Source: Caenispirillum salinarum AK4
GTDB lineage: Bacteria > Pseudomonadota > Alphaproteobacteria > Rhodospirillales > Rhodospirillaceae
Length of the DNA stretch: 64,000 nt
Assembly (NCBI RefSeq): GCF_000315795.1
Contig: NZ_ANHY01000008.1
Location: 124,001 to 188,000 of the forward strand
Reading direction: 5' to 3'
Part shown: one piece after another, positions 1 to 9,282 of the stretch
Position numbering within the stretch: position 1 is the first letter of the stretch
Layout of the letters: every line of letters begins with the position of its first letter
Translations under genes and position numbers: made by a program
Notes under the pieces: generated by a model
The model's database searches: none
Seen by the model: only the letters and a program-made list of their open reading frames with translations
What the model was told of the DNA's origin: nothing

Positions 1-48
1 TCTGGGCGTCAAGGGCCGGCGCGAACCGGTGACGGTGCGCCGCCGGAG

Positions 49-1122
49 CTATCCGGCCGCCCGCGCACCGTCGGTGCCGGCGCTGGCGCCGGCGGCCTCG
101 CCCAGTTCCAGTTGCTGAACCCGGTCGGCGCGGCGCAGGACCTTGTCGGTGGACACGCGGATCTGGCGCACGTCCTCGGTCGCCTGATCGAAGTGGCGGG
201 CGAGCTTGCCGACGCGGTCGTCCAGCCGCGCCACGTCGTCCATCAGCGCCCGCACCTCCGCCTGAATCAGCGTGGCCTGCTCGTGCATGCGGCTGTCCTT
301 GAGCACCGCGCGCACGGTGTTGAGCGTCGCCATCAGCGTGGTGGGGGAAACGATCCACACCCGCGCCCGCCAGCTCTGCTCCACCACCTGCGGGAAGCGG
401 GCGTGCAACTCGGCATAGATGGCTTCCGACGGCAGGAACATGAGGGCTGAATCGGCGGTTTCCCCAGGCACCTGATAGCGCTCGGCAATGTCCTTCACAT
501 GCTTGAGCACGGCGGCGGAAAAGGCCCGTGCCGCCTGGGTGCGGGCGGCGTCGTCGCCCTGTTCGTGCGCCGCGCGCAGGCCGTGCCAGCTTTCCAGCGG
601 GAACTTGGCGTCGACCACGATGGCGCCCGGCGGGTCGGGCAGGTGGATCACGCAGTCGGCGCGTCGGCCGTTGCCCAGGGTCGCCTGGAACGCGAAGGCC
701 GACGGCGGCAGCAGGCTGGTCACCAGATCGTGCAGTTGCACCTCGCCGAAGGCCCCGCGCGCCTGCTTGTTGCCCAGCACTTCCTGCAGGCTGACCACCT
801 GGGCCGACAGGTCCGTGATGGTGCGCTGGGCGCGGTCGATGACCGCCAGCCGCTCGCGCACCTCGGTCAGCGTGGCCGAGGTGCGGTCGCCGGAGCGCTG
901 CAGGACCTCTGCCAGGGTGCGTTCCTGCGCCTGCATGCGGCGGTCCACCGACTCCGCCAGCCGCGCCTGGGCGTCCGCCAGTTGCGCCAGGCGGCCGGCG
1001 GTCTCGCCGGCCTCCCCGTCGCCGCCCGGGACGCGCCGGCCGCGCGGGCGCAGGATCAGCGCCAGAAGCAGCACGCCCGCCACCAGGATCAGCGCGGGAA
1101 CGATCCAGGACGATGCCTCCAT
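49..1122 (-). CDS. rmuC: DNA recombination protein RmuC
   Basis: RmuC family protein of 357 residues. Members are membrane-anchored, coiled-coil proteins with a PD-(D/E)XK nuclease-like fold that limit recombination between inverted repeats. Visible here: one N-terminal membrane segment (residues about 5-23, rich in Leu/Val/Ala), an Arg/Gln/Glu-rich coiled-coil stretch to about residue 110, then the conserved core with AFGEVQLHDLV, RADCVIHLPD and VDAKFPLESW. The start at 1122 is preferred over an in-frame ATG at 1146 because a GAGGGG ribosome site precedes it; the upstream ATG has none. It is divergent from the DUF4139 gene. The family call is firm; the exact cellular role is known only from genetics in E. 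coli. Confidence 0.95.
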   Translation of the reverse strand: MEASSWIVPALILVAGVLLLALILRPRGRRVPGGDGEAGETAGRLAQLADAQARLAESVDRRMQAQERTLAEVLQRSGDRTSATLTEVRERLAVIDRAQRTITDLSAQVVSLQEVLGNKQARGAFGEVQLHDLVTSLLPPSAFAFQATLGNGRRADCVIHLPDPPGAIVVDAKFPLESWHGLRAAHEQGDDAARTQAARAFSAAVLKHVKDIAERYQVPGETADSALMFLPSEAIYAELHARFPQVVEQSWRARVWIVSPTTLMATLNTVRAVLKDSRMHEQATLIQAEVRALMDDVARLDDRVGKLARHFDQATEDVRQIRVSTDKVLRRADRVQQLELGEAAGASAGTDGARAAG

Positions 1123-1220
1123 GCGTGCGTGCCCCTCTTTCGCCATGCTCGTGGGTATGCTGTTGGTTTACAAGGAAATGCCGGTTCCACGCAATGAAAA
1201 TGGACCAAAAGGAGAACGTC

Positions 1221-2645
1221 ATGCCCTTCGTCTCCCGCAGCCTTGCCGCCGCGCTTCTGGTGGCGACCGCCCTGGTGCCCGCCGCGCGCGCCCAGGACCC
1301 GGTGACGGCGCCCGAGGCCGCGCGGGAGGCGCTGTCGCTGACGCTCTACAACAGCGGCTCGGCACTGGTGGCCGACCGGCGGGCGGTGGCGGTGCCGGCG
1401 GGCGAGAGCCGGCTGGTCATCCAGGGCCTGCCGAGCGCCGCCGAACCGGCCTCGGCTTTCCTGCGGGCGGACGGGCTGGCGGTGCGGTCGCAGATGGTGG
1501 AGGCGACGCCGCCCACCACCCAGGCGCTTCTGGCTGCGAGCGTCGGGCAGGAAATCGGCGTGGCGGTCACCGATCCCGACACGGGCGCGGTGACGGAGAC
1601 CCTGCGTGCCCGCGTCTTGTCCGCGCCGCCGGCCGCGGTCTACGAGATCGACGGGCGCATCCGCACCGATCTGCCCGGAGAGCCGGTGTTCGATTCCCTG
1701 CCCGACGGCGTGCACCTCACGCCCGTGTGGTCGGGCGCGGTGACGGCGGCCGCCCCGGTGGAGGCGGTGACCCTGTCCTACCTGACCGGCGGCCTGTCGT
1801 GGGATGCGGGCTACGTCGCCACGCTTTCGGCCGATGGGGATGCGCTGGACCTGGACGGGCGGGCGACCATCCGCAACGAGTCCGGCGCCGCCTTCACCGG
1901 AGCCGACGTGGCGCTGGTGGCCGGCGACGTCGCCCGCGCGCCCGACGCCATGCAGAAGGGCGGCGGGCCGCGCGCCATGATGGCCATGGCCGAATCGGCA
2001 CCGGCGCGCATGGACGATGCGGCGCGCGAACAACTGGGCGCCTTCCACCTTTATACGCTGGAGGGTGCGGTGGACCTGCCGGCGGGAGCGGTGGTGCAGC
2101 CGGCCCTGCTGACCGCGCGGGACGTGCCGGTGGAGACGGAATACCGCATTGAGGGCGGTCACGTCATCGTCCACGGGCGGCAGGCGGAAGATCAGCCGGT
2201 GCCGGTGGAAACCCGCCTGACGTTCGAGAACGTGGCGGAGGCCGGGCTCGGCAAGCCGCTGCCCGCCGGCACCGTGCGGGTGTTCCGTCCCGACGCCTCG
2301 GGCACGCCGCGTCTGGTGGGCGCCGACCGGGTCGAGCACATGGCCGAGGGGCGGAAGGTGTCCCTGACGCTGGGCCGTGCCTTCGACGTGACGGCCGAGC
2401 GCGTGCAGACCGAGTTCGAGCGCCTGTCGGAGCGCGTCACCCGCACCAGCCACCGGATCACGCTCCGCAACGCCCGCGACGCGGCGGTGACGGTGCGCGT
2501 GGTGGAGACCATCCCCGGCGACTGGACCATGGTCGATCAGACCCAGCCGCACGAAAAGGAAACCGCCAGCCGCGCCGCCTGGGACGTGCAGGTGCCGGCC
2601 GGCGGCGAGGCGGTGCTGGGCTACACCGTGCGGACGGAGTTCTGA
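1221..2645 (+). CDS. DUF4139 domain-containing exported protein
   Basis: 474-residue protein with a clear Sec signal peptide (Arg-containing n-region, hydrophobic Ala/Leu core, ending near ARAQ at about residue 23) and a C-terminal half matching DUF4139 (for example LSYLTGGLSWDAGY, TLFENV-like strands and a terminal LGYTVRTEF). The family is beta-rich, periplasmic or surface-located and of unknown function. The start at 1221 is set by a GGAG eight bases upstream; an ORF extension to 1113 has no ribosome site and would bury the signal peptide. It stands alone, divergent from rmuC and convergent with gshB. Confidence 0.85.
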   Translation: MPFVSRSLAAALLVATALVPAARAQDPVTAPEAAREALSLTLYNSGSALVADRRAVAVPAGESRLVIQGLPSAAEPASAFLRADGLAVRSQMVEATPPTTQALLAASVGQEIGVAVTDPDTGAVTETLRARVLSAPPAAVYEIDGRIRTDLPGEPVFDSLPDGVHLTPVWSGAVTAAAPVEAVTLSYLTGGLSWDAGYVATLSADGDALDLDGRATIRNESGAAFTGADVALVAGDVARAPDAMQKGGGPRAMMAMAESAPARMDDAAREQLGAFHLYTLEGAVDLPAGAVVQPALLTARDVPVETEYRIEGGHVIVHGRQAEDQPVPVETRLTFENVAEAGLGKPLPAGTVRVFRPDASGTPRLVGADRVEHMAEGRKVSLTLGRAFDVTAERVQTEFERLSERVTRTSHRITLRNARDAAVTVRVVETIPGDWTMVDQTQPHEKETASRAAWDVQVPAGGEAVLGYTVRTEF

Positions 2646-2688
2646 GCGGCGGACGGAGGGGCGGCTCGCAAGCGGCCGCCCCGACCCC

Positions 2689-3636
2689 TCACGTCGCGGC
2701 CCGCTTGGCCTCGATGACGGTCCAGATGTCCTTTTCCAGCTGGGTGCCGTCGAATTTGGTGACCTCCTGCAGGCCCGTCGGCGAGGTGACGTTGATTTCC
2801 GTCAGCCAGTCGCCGATGACGTCGATGCCGACGAAGATCAGGCCCTGCTCCTTGAGCACCGGGCCGATGGCCTCGCAGATCTGGCGGTCGCGGTCGGTCA
2901 GCAGGCTTTTTTCGGCGCGGCCGCCCACATGCATGTTGGAGCGCGATTCGCCTTCCGCCGGCACGCGGTTGATGGCGCCCAGCGGCTCGCCGTCGATGAG
3001 GATGATGCGCTTGTCGCCCAGGCGCACGGCCGGCAGGTACTTCTGCACGATCAGCGGCTCGCGCGAGTGCTGGCTGAACAGTTCCAGCAGGCTGTTGAGG
3101 TTCTCGTCGCCCGGCGGCAGGTGGAAGACGCCGGCGCCGCCGTTGCCGAACAGCGGCTTGACGATGATGTCCTTGTACTGGTCGCGGAAATCCTTGATCT
3201 CGGCGATGTCCGACGAGATCAGCGTCGGCGGCATCAGGTCGGGGAAGTGGGTGACGAACAGCTTTTCCGGCGCGTTGCGCACGGCCGCCGGGTTGTTGAC
3301 CACCAGGGTCTTGGGGTGGATGTGTTCCAGGATGTGGGTCGCGGTGATGTAGGCCATGTCGAACGGCGGGTCCTGGCGCATCAGCACCACGTCCATGGTC
3401 GACAGGTCCAGCGTCGTCCAGTTGCCCAGGTCGAAGTGGTCGCCGGTCTTGCGCCGCAGGGTCAGCGGGCGGGCCTTGGCGAGCACGCGGCCCTCGCGGA
3501 AGGACAGGTGGCGCGGCTCGTAGTGGTACAGCACATGCCCGCGCGCCTGGGCCTCCAGCCCCAGCACGAAGGTGGAATCGCCGGCAATGTCGATGGCCTC
3601 GATGGGGTCCATCTGGATGGCGACTTTCAGCGTCAT
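2689..3636 (-). CDS. gshB: Glutathione synthase
   Basis: 315 residues, the normal length for prokaryotic GshB, the ATP-grasp ligase that joins gamma-glutamylcysteine and glycine. Visible: the N-terminal start [13 protein letters not shown] typical of the family, the [12 protein letters not shown] substrate segment, the [15 protein letters not shown]-like ATP-grasp loop (written here as [15 protein letters not shown]), [16 protein letters not shown], and the metal-binding INVTSPTG near the C-terminus. The open frame extends to 3801, but the conserved N-terminus fixes the start at 3636. No gshA lies in this window. Confidence 0.96.
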   Translation of the reverse strand: MTLKVAIQMDPIEAIDIAGDSTFVLGLEAQARGHVLYHYEPRHLSFREGRVLAKARPLTLRRKTGDHFDLGNWTTLDLSTMDVVLMRQDPPFDMAYITATHILEHIHPKTLVVNNPAAVRNAPEKLFVTHFPDLMPPTLISSDIAEIKDFRDQYKDIIVKPLFGNGGAGVFHLPPGDENLNSLLELFSQHSREPLIVQKYLPAVRLGDKRIILIDGEPLGAINRVPAEGESRSNMHVGGRAEKSLLTDRDRQICEAIGPVLKEQGLIFVGIDVIGDWLTEINVTSPTGLQEVTKFDGTQLEKDIWTVIEAKRAAT

Positions 3637-3721
3637 GAACGGGTCTCCGACTGTGCGCGCCGACCGCGGCGGTGACGCCGCGCCGGGAAAGGATGAAAGG
3701 CTATATGGGGAGAACTGAACC

Positions 3722-4567
3722 CTACTGCAGGCGCTGGCGCAACTCCCGCAGAACCACGTCGATGCGTTCGCGATCGGGCCCGGCGGGGGCCCGTGCGACA
3801 TATTCCTCCAGCGCGGTCACCGCGCCCGGCAGGTCGCCGGTGCGCATGTGCATCAGCCCGCGCTCGCGCCACAGCACGGGATCGTCGGGAGCGAGCAGCA
3901 GCATGTCGGTGATGGTCGCCAGCGCCTGATCGAAGCGCGTGGCCTCCATGTGCCGCACCTTGATGTTGTTGAGCAGCCGCATGACGATGGCCCGGTCGGT
4001 CACCGGCTGGTAGACGTCGGACGTCAGCTCGGCGCCCTGTCCCTGGCTGACCTTGAGCAGGGCGCGCAGGTCGTGGGCCTCCATGATCTGGCCGCCGTTG
4101 AAGGGGTCCAGGATCACCCGCTCGGCATCGCCGCCCTGGACGCGGACCAGGAAGTGGCCCGGGAAGTTCAGCCCCACCACGTCCCATCCCTGTGACCGGC
4201 CGGCATGGATGTAGAGGATGCCGAGTGTCACCGGCAGTCCGCGCCGGCGGTCGATCACGCGGATCAGGTCGGCGTTCTGCAGGTCCTCATAGGATTGGTC
4301 GTCGCCCTGATAGCCGTGCCGGCCGGCCAGCACATCGGCCAGCACGCCGGCCTGATCGGCGGCGGCGGGCGGCATGCCCGCGGCCGCGGCGGCCGCATCG
4401 TCGGACAGTTCGCGCAGGTGGGCGCGGTAGGGGTCGAGGCTGACCCCCGGATGACGCAGGGCGGCCAGCGCCAGCGCGGCTTCCGCCAGGTCGAAGCGAT
4501 CCTCGCCCCGTGCGGCGATGTCCTTCAGCAGCGCGCGGGCCTCGCCGCGGGAGGTGCCGCCGCTCAT
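3722..4567 (-). CDS. SirB1 family protein with TPR repeats
   Basis: 281-residue cytoplasmic protein. Residues about 35-190 match the SirB1/transglutaminase-like N-terminal domain ([21 protein letters not shown] and [10 protein letters not shown] motifs); the last 80 residues look like tetratricopeptide helices ([19 protein letters not shown]). Related proteins carry a transglutaminase fold but usually no clear enzymatic activity, and the role is unknown. The ATG at 4567 overlaps the end of the BON lipoprotein gene by four bases (ATGA), so the two are probably translated together. A longer open frame to 5491 is a high-GC extension and not coding. Confidence 0.85.
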   Translation of the reverse strand: MSGGTSRGEARALLKDIAARGEDRFDLAEAALALAALRHPGVSLDPYRAHLRELSDDAAAAAAGMPPAAADQAGVLADVLAGRHGYQGDDQSYEDLQNADLIRVIDRRRGLPVTLGILYIHAGRSQGWDVVGLNFPGHFLVRVQGGDAERVILDPFNGGQIMEAHDLRALLKVSQGQGAELTSDVYQPVTDRAIVMRLLNNIKVRHMEATRFDQALATITDMLLLAPDDPVLWRERGLMHMRTGDLPGAVTALEEYVARAPAGPDRERIDVVLRELRQRLQ

Positions 4568-5205
4568 GGCCGCCCCTCCCGCGCCTGCGGGGCGGCGGGT
4601 TCGCTGCGCCGCGGATCGGTCTTGAGCAGCACATGGTCCTCGATGCCGCGCACGAAGTCGGTGCCGCGCGCATGGGCGATGACGCGCCGGCGCTCCCGCT
4701 CCGACTGCGCGATCCCCAGCAGGTGGACGATGCCGTCCTCGACTTCGATGGCGTAATTGATGGCGAGTACCTCCGGATCGAACATGATGGCCTTGCGCAA
4801 TTCGGCCGTGACCAGGGCATCGCGCGGGCCGGTGCCGCGTTCCGGGTTGGGTGTGACCGTCACCCGGTCGATGATGGTTCGCACGCCGTCGACCGATCCG
4901 GCCAGCGCCAGCGCCTTGCCGTGCAGGTCGGCGTCGGCGACGGCTCCCGTCAGCAGCACGCGACCGTCGAACACGGTGGCGCCGATGCCCTCGAAAAGAA
5001 CGCCTTCCTCGTCGAATCGGTCGATGATCTCCAGCGAGATCCGCGCATCCCGCGCCGATCCGCCGACGCCGCGTTCTTCCGCCGCCGCAGTGGCCACCAT
5101 GGCCCCGGCACCCACGGCGGCGCCCACGGGCGTGCATCCGGTGGCGGCGGCGAGAAGCGGCAGGAGGGCGAGGACCGAGAGGGCGAAAGGACGGCGAAAA
5201 GGCAT
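4564..5205 (-). CDS. BON domain lipoprotein (OsmY/DolP-like)
   Basis: 213 residues with a lipoprotein signal: a hydrophobic stretch and a lipobox ending in ATGC near residue 24. Two BON-like modules follow (about residues 55-120 and 125-195), with the recurring pattern of a helix, VFDGRVLLTGAV and later VEDGIVHLLGIA. BON domains bind phospholipid or outer-membrane components. The likely role is envelope maintenance, as for DolP (inference). It is upstream gene in a two-gene unit with the SirB1/TPR protein (four-base overlap). The last 15 residues are low-complexity and may vary. Confidence 0.88.
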   Translation of the reverse strand: MPFRRPFALSVLALLPLLAAATGCTPVGAAVGAGAMVATAAAEERGVGGSARDARISLEIIDRFDEEGVLFEGIGATVFDGRVLLTGAVADADLHGKALALAGSVDGVRTIIDRVTVTPNPERGTGPRDALVTAELRKAIMFDPEVLAINYAIEVEDGIVHLLGIAQSERERRRVIAHARGTDFVRGIEDHVLLKTDPRRSEPAAPQAREGRP

Positions 5206-5303
5206 GTCGGGCGCGGCGGCTGTGGGTGGGGACTTCGATTCCGAAGCCTCCGCCCACCATAATCTGTCGGTCCTTCGATGGAAGCGGAAAAGGACCGCCC
5301 GGT

Positions 5304-5720
5304 TCAGGAGGCGCCGCCGCCGTCCTGGTCCGCCGCCGCCGCCGGCACCGCGGCTTTCGCGCTGCCGCCGTGGCGCACGTATTCCGCCAGCGTGCCATCG
5401 GGGTGGCGGACGAACAGCGCGCCCTCGGCGCGCTCCAGCACCTCGCCGCCGATGTAGGTGAAGGCCTTTTCAACGGCCGCCAGGTCGTCAACTTCCAGCG
5501 TCAGGCGCACCGACTCGAACGGTTTGCGCGCCGCGGCGTCGCCGGCCACCACCATCACCGACAGGTTGGGCGAGGAGATGCCCGCCATGCGCACGCGGCG
5601 TTCCTTGTAGCCGTAGGAGAGCGTCAGTTCGCCGCCGGTCAGGCCGCGGTAGAAGTCGATGACGTCCTCGGCGGCCTTGGTGTCGCAGAACACGCGCACC
5701 CAGCTTTTCAGCACATGCAT
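5304..5720 (-). CDS. VOC family protein (glyoxalase/bleomycin-resistance fold)
   Basis: 138-residue protein with the beta-alpha-beta-beta-beta pattern of the vicinal-oxygen-chelate superfamily: SWVRVFCDTKAAEDVIDFYR, then LSVMVVAGD, and in the second half VRLTLEVDDLAAVEKAF followed by FVRHPDGTLAEYV. The canonical metal-binding His/Glu set is not obvious, so a metal-dependent reaction cannot be asserted. The C-terminal tail is an Ala-rich extension. The gene lies 14 bases downstream of aspartate-semialdehyde dehydrogenase on the same strand and is probably cotranscribed. Confidence 0.8.
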   Translation of the reverse strand: MHVLKSWVRVFCDTKAAEDVIDFYRGLTGGELTLSYGYKERRVRMAGISSPNLSVMVVAGDAAARKPFESVRLTLEVDDLAAVEKAFTYIGGEVLERAEGALFVRHPDGTLAEYVRHGGSAKAAVPAAAADQDGGGAS

Positions 5721-5734
5721 GGAGCGGCGCCCCG

Positions 5735-6760
5735 TTACTTGCCCAGGTGCTCGGCGGCCAGGATCTGGCCCACCCGCACCGCGTTGACGGCGGAGCGGCG
5801 CAGGTTGTCGCCGGTCAGCCAGAAGCTCGCGCCATTCTCCACCGTGGTGTCCAGGCGCACGCGGGAGATGAACACGGCATCCTCGCCCGGCGTCTCGGCG
5901 GGGGTGACCACGCCCTGCGGCTCGCGGTGGTCGACCACCGACACGCCCTCGGACTTGCGCCAGGCCGCCTTCAGTTGGTCTTCGTTGAAGCCTTCCTCGC
6001 ACTCGATGTTGATGAAGGCGGAGTGGCCGACGAACACCGGCACCACGGCGCAGTTGGCGTGCAGGCGCATGTCGGCGCCGAACAGCTTGACCGATTCGCG
6101 GGCCAGCCCGGCCTCTTCCGACGTCGCGCCGCCCTTCTTTTCGAACTCGCCGACGGTGGGCAGCACGTTGAAGGCGATCTGCTTGACGAATTCGGTCTGG
6201 TTGGACGTCACGGGCTCGTTCACGTAGATGCCGCGCGTCTGGTTGAACAGTTCGTCCATGGCCGGCCGGCCTTCCGCCGAGACGGACTGGTAGGTGGTCA
6301 CCAGCGTGCGGGTCAGGCTGAAAGCATCGTGAATGGGGCTCAGCGCCTCGGCCACCATGAGGGTGATGGTCGACGGCGTGGCGACGATGTTCCGTTTGGC
6401 ATAGCGCGCCAGTGCCTTGGGGTTCACGCCGGCGGCGACCATGGGCACGTCCGGCTCCATGCGGAAGCGCGGGCCGGTGTCGATGACCACCGCCCCGGCC
6501 TCGGCGGCACGGGGCACGTGGATGGTGGCCTCTTCCTCGGGCAGCGCGCAGTAGACGATGTCGACGCCGCGGAAGTCGAAGCGGCCGATGTCGCCGACGG
6601 ACACGGTGTCGTCCTCGCCGTAGGAGGCCTCGCCGCCCACAGAGCGGTCGGCGGCCAGCGCGGTCACGTCCGTGTGGGGGATGCCCGATTCGGACAGGAC
6701 CTGGAGGATTTCGCGCCCCACGTTGGAGGTCGCGCCCATCACCGCGATGCGTACAGCCAT
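5735..6760 (-). CDS. asd: Aspartate-semialdehyde dehydrogenase
   Basis: 341 residues; reduces aspartyl phosphate to aspartate semialdehyde with NADPH for lysine, diaminopimelate, methionine and threonine synthesis. Visible: N-terminal Rossmann motif AVMGATSNVGREILQ, VAAGVNPKAL, and the later MRLHANCAVVPVFVGHSAF, in which the usual catalytic region contains His and Arg side chains. The usual SNPNCSTI-type active-site Cys segment reads ATPSTITLMVAEAL here, without an evident Cys. That is odd: the nucleophile may lie elsewhere, or this is a divergent paralogue. The start at 6760 is given by the Rossmann strand; an upstream open extension is not coding. Confidence 0.85.
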   Translation of the reverse strand: MAVRIAVMGATSNVGREILQVLSESGIPHTDVTALAADRSVGGEASYGEDDTVSVGDIGRFDFRGVDIVYCALPEEEATIHVPRAAEAGAVVIDTGPRFRMEPDVPMVAAGVNPKALARYAKRNIVATPSTITLMVAEALSPIHDAFSLTRTLVTTYQSVSAEGRPAMDELFNQTRGIYVNEPVTSNQTEFVKQIAFNVLPTVGEFEKKGGATSEEAGLARESVKLFGADMRLHANCAVVPVFVGHSAFINIECEEGFNEDQLKAAWRKSEGVSVVDHREPQGVVTPAETPGEDAVFISRVRLDTTVENGASFWLTGDNLRRSAVNAVRVGQILAAEHLGK

Positions 6761-6790
6761 GCCTTGATACTTTCCCTGCCTGAGACCAAA

Positions 6791-6825
6791 AGACGACGGC
6801 GCGCCGGATGCACCGGCACGCCGTC
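6791..6825 (-). terminator. Probable intrinsic terminator of the wall hydrolase gene
   Basis: Inverted repeat with 13-base arms (6795-6807 and 6813-6825) with one mismatch and a five-base loop. On the minus strand it is followed by GTCTTTTGG. It sits between the stop of the hydrolase gene (6881) and asd, where a transcript end is expected. Confidence 0.6.
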
Positions 6826-6880
6826 TGGAATATAGAGCAAGCGGCCCGCGCGCCAACCACGCACGGGCCGCCGTGCCCGA

Positions 6881-7546
6881 TCAGCGTTGGGCAATCTGTT
6901 CCGGAGCGCCGTCCGTTTCAACCCATTCCGCGAAGGTGGGCGGCGGCGGGGCCGGCACGGCGGCCACCTGGCCGAAGGCCGCCGTGCCGTCGTCCATGGC
7001 CGCGACCATGTCGGCGTCAAGCCGCTCGTCGGGGTCGGCATAGAAGGTGTGCCCGCCGATGGCGACCACCTCCGCCAGCCGGCTCGCCCAGCCGGGAGAG
7101 ACCGAATCGGCGTGGTACCACAGCGCGCCTTCCGTCGGGTCGCTGATGCCGTTGGTCACCCGCGTCACCGCGATGGCCAGGATCAGCGACTGGCGCCAGG
7201 CCACCAGGTCCTGCGGCTCGTCGGAGCGGCCGTCGCAGGTCCAGGAGAACTGGCAGGCGAACTTCTGGCCCGACAGGTTCTGGGTCACCACCTTGCACAG
7301 GTCCCGGGGGAACCGCCCGTCGCGGGCCCGGTTCAGCACCACCTGCGCCACGGCCACGCGGCCGCGCATGCTTTCGCCGCGGGCCTCGAAATAGTCGTTG
7401 AGCGCCAGGCACACCAGTTCCTCACGGCTGACGACCAGACCTTCCGAGGGCAGGACGATGTCATGGGGGATCTCGGCGGGAAACGCCTCTCCCCGCGTCG
7501 GCGCGATCGCAATGACCGCGACGAGCATCAACAACAGTCGTTTCAT
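6881..7546 (-). CDS. Cell wall hydrolase (SleB-like, Hydrolase_2)
   Basis: 221-residue exported protein. It has a cleavable signal (MKRLLLMLVAVIAIAP to about residue 20), then a SleB/CwlJ-type hydrolase domain with LALNDYFEARGES carrying the likely catalytic Glu, VAQVVLNRARDGRFP, CQFSWTCDG and ALWYHADSVSPGW. Proteins of this family cleave peptidoglycan in spores, and in non-sporulating alphaproteobacteria probably help wall remodelling. The start at 7546 follows from the signal peptide. The last 40 residues are Pro/Ala-rich. It is divergent from the LrgAB genes across a 268-base, comparatively AT-rich gap. Confidence 0.9.
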   Translation of the reverse strand: MKRLLLMLVAVIAIAPTRGEAFPAEIPHDIVLPSEGLVVSREELVCLALNDYFEARGESMRGRVAVAQVVLNRARDGRFPRDLCKVVTQNLSGQKFACQFSWTCDGRSDEPQDLVAWRQSLILAIAVTRVTNGISDPTEGALWYHADSVSPGWASRLAEVVAIGGHTFYADPDERLDADMVAAMDDGTAAFGQVAAVPAPPPPTFAEWVETDGAPEQIAQR

Positions 7547-7814
7547 ATGACGCGCATCCTCACAGCCTGAGGCGGGTGGTTCGCCGGTGGCCGGGTGGTC
7601 CTCACACCATCCGGCCGAAAGAGCCCCTTTCACGGCGAACGGGCCCGCCCGTTCCTCAAGTCATCCCCGGTCGACGCCACCGATTGTGCGCTGCAGCAAA
7701 CAATTTTGCAATGCAACACGTCGATTTATCGCCACCGAAGCCGGGAAATGATTAAGATTCAGGACCTTCCCGGTTGATGTTATCATGGCGCTTCCAAAGT
7801 GGAGGAACCGCCTC

Positions 7815-8204
7815 ATGTCATTGGACGTCATAACGCTTCTCTTGGGATGTCAGTTGCTCGGAGAAGTACTAGTTCGATTGACTGACATTCCCGTGCCTGG
7901 TCCGGTTGTGGGCATGGCCTTGCTTTTCCTCGGACTCGTATTCAGGGGATTAGTATTGAAGACTCACCTGCCTGAGTCCGTGAAACGGACGGCAGGCGGT
8001 TTGCTCCAGCATCTATCCCTGCTTTTTGTGCCGGCCGGAGTCGGCGTCATGGTCCACCTGCCGCGCCTGGCCGACGAATGGATTCCCATCACCGCCGGGG
8101 TGGTGGTGTCCACGCTGCTGACCATCGTCGTGACGGGGGTCCTCATGCAGGCGCTTCTGCGCCGGTCCGCCGCCCGCTCCTCCGATCCGGCGTCGGAGGA
8201 CTGA
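7815..8204 (+). CDS. CidA/LrgA family membrane protein
   Basis: 129 residues, mostly four hydrophobic helices; the conserved ITLLLGCQLLGEVLVR, DIPVPGPVVGMALLFL and LLFVPAGVGVMVH segments identify the holin-like CidA/LrgA family. The start at 7815 is preceded by GTGGAGG at nine bases; an in-frame ATG at 7785 has no such site. The gene is three bases upstream of LrgB, the classical pair implicated in murein hydrolase control and, in plants and some bacteria, in glycolate or pyruvate export. The first 150 bases are richer in AT than their surroundings. Confidence 0.9.
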   Translation: MSLDVITLLLGCQLLGEVLVRLTDIPVPGPVVGMALLFLGLVFRGLVLKTHLPESVKRTAGGLLQHLSLLFVPAGVGVMVHLPRLADEWIPITAGVVVSTLLTIVVTGVLMQALLRRSAARSSDPASED

Positions 8205-8207
8205 CCC

Positions 8208-8942
8208 ATGGGCGAGGACCTGTACCAGATCTGGGTCTACCTGGCGGCGGAGCCGCTGACGGGTCTGTTCGTGACCCTGGTGGCCTACCGGATGGGTCTC
8301 GCGCTGTTCGAGCGCGCGGGCCGGCCACCGATTCTCAATCCCGTGCTGACGGCGGTGCTGCTCATCGTCGGGCTGCTGACCGTCACGGACGTGGACTACG
8401 CCGCCTATTTCGACGGCGCGCAGTTCGTCCATTTCCTTCTCGGGCCGGCGACAGTAGCACTTGCGATCCCTCTGTACAACCAATTGTCCTCCGTGCGGCG
8501 TTCCCTTCCCGCGCTGGCTGCCGCGATCCTGGTCGGATCGGTGACCGCGGCGGGCTCGGCGGTGGCGGTGGCGTGGGTATTGGACGCCAGTCCGCAGACC
8601 GTCATTTCCCTGGCACCCAAGTCGGTGACCACCCCCATCGCCATGGGTGTGGCAGAGCGCCTGGGCGGTCTGCCGTCGCTGACGGCGGTGATGGTCATCC
8701 TCAGCGGCATCCTGGGCGCCATTGCCGGACCGGGCCTTCTGAAGCTGGTCGGCGTTCGCGACCACCGCGCCGGGGGTGTCGCCATGGGCACCGCCAGCCA
8801 CGGCATCGGCACGGCGCGCGCGCTGCAGACCGGTGAAGTGGCCGGCGCCTTCTCGGGCCTCGCCATGGGCCTGAACGGACTCGCCACGGCGATCCTCCTG
8901 CCGTTGCTCTGGGCGCTTCTGGCCGGGGGAGGCGGGCCATGA
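8208..8942 (+). CDS. LrgB family protein
   Basis: 244 residues with about seven membrane helices and the LrgB signature ISLAPKSVTTPIAMGVAE and the GTASHGIGTARALQ motif. It pairs with the CidA/LrgA gene directly upstream (three-base gap) and overlaps the DUF2293 gene by four bases, so all three form one operon. In its best studied relatives the pair affects murein hydrolase activity or carries glycolate/pyruvate; the substrate cannot be read from the sequence. Confidence 0.93.
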   Translation: MGEDLYQIWVYLAAEPLTGLFVTLVAYRMGLALFERAGRPPILNPVLTAVLLIVGLLTVTDVDYAAYFDGAQFVHFLLGPATVALAIPLYNQLSSVRRSLPALAAAILVGSVTAAGSAVAVAWVLDASPQTVISLAPKSVTTPIAMGVAERLGGLPSLTAVMVILSGILGAIAGPGLLKLVGVRDHRAGGVAMGTASHGIGTARALQTGEVAGAFSGLAMGLNGLATAILLPLLWALLAGGGGP

Positions 8943-9241
8943 GCGGGCGGCGGGAACGGATCGAGGCCGCTCTCCTGCGCCTTGCCCCGCGAATCCCCGG
9001 CCACGAACGCGGCGCGGTGATCGACCACGCCCTCGACAGTCCGGGCCTCAAGACGGCCCGCCCCGAGTCGGCAGCATGGCTTTCCCTGGTTTCCTACGTC
9101 CGTCACGTGTTCACGGATTACGACGACCTGCTGGCCGACGGCTACGACGTCGACTCGGCGCGCTTCTTCGTTGCCGGAGACATCGACGACGTGCTGGTGG
9201 AGTGGGGCTGCGCCCGATCGGTCAACGATGAGGAAACATAA
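8939..9241 (+). CDS. DUF2293 domain-containing protein
   Basis: 100-residue small soluble protein. The VSYVRHVFTDYDDLLADGYD segment followed by ARFFVAGDIDDVLVEWGC is the DUF2293 pattern; function unknown. The ATG overlaps the LrgB stop (ATGA), so it is translationally coupled to LrgAB. In many alphaproteobacteria DUF2293 proteins stand in unrelated contexts, so the coupling is not evidence of a joint function. Confidence 0.8.
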   Translation: MSGRRERIEAALLRLAPRIPGHERGAVIDHALDSPGLKTARPESAAWLSLVSYVRHVFTDYDDLLADGYDVDSARFFVAGDIDDVLVEWGCARSVNDEET

Positions 9242-9262
9242 GGATAATTGCCGAGTCGTGAC

Positions 9263-9278
9263 ACATCATGCATGATGT
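9263..9278. promoter_or_regulatory. 16-bp perfect palindrome at the MarR start, probable operator
   Basis: ACATCATGCATGATGT reads identically on both strands. A GATAAT hexamer at 9243-9248 could be a -10 element, which would put the transcript start near 9255 and the palindrome just downstream of it, a usual place for an autoregulating MarR-family repressor. A second ATGCAT follows at 9280-9285. The binding partner is inferred from position only. Confidence 0.6.
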
Positions 9279-9282
9279 ATGC

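Noticed and set aside
1-48. Possible 3' end of a gene entering from the left
   Set aside because: Several frames are open for too short a distance to choose a strand or a product.
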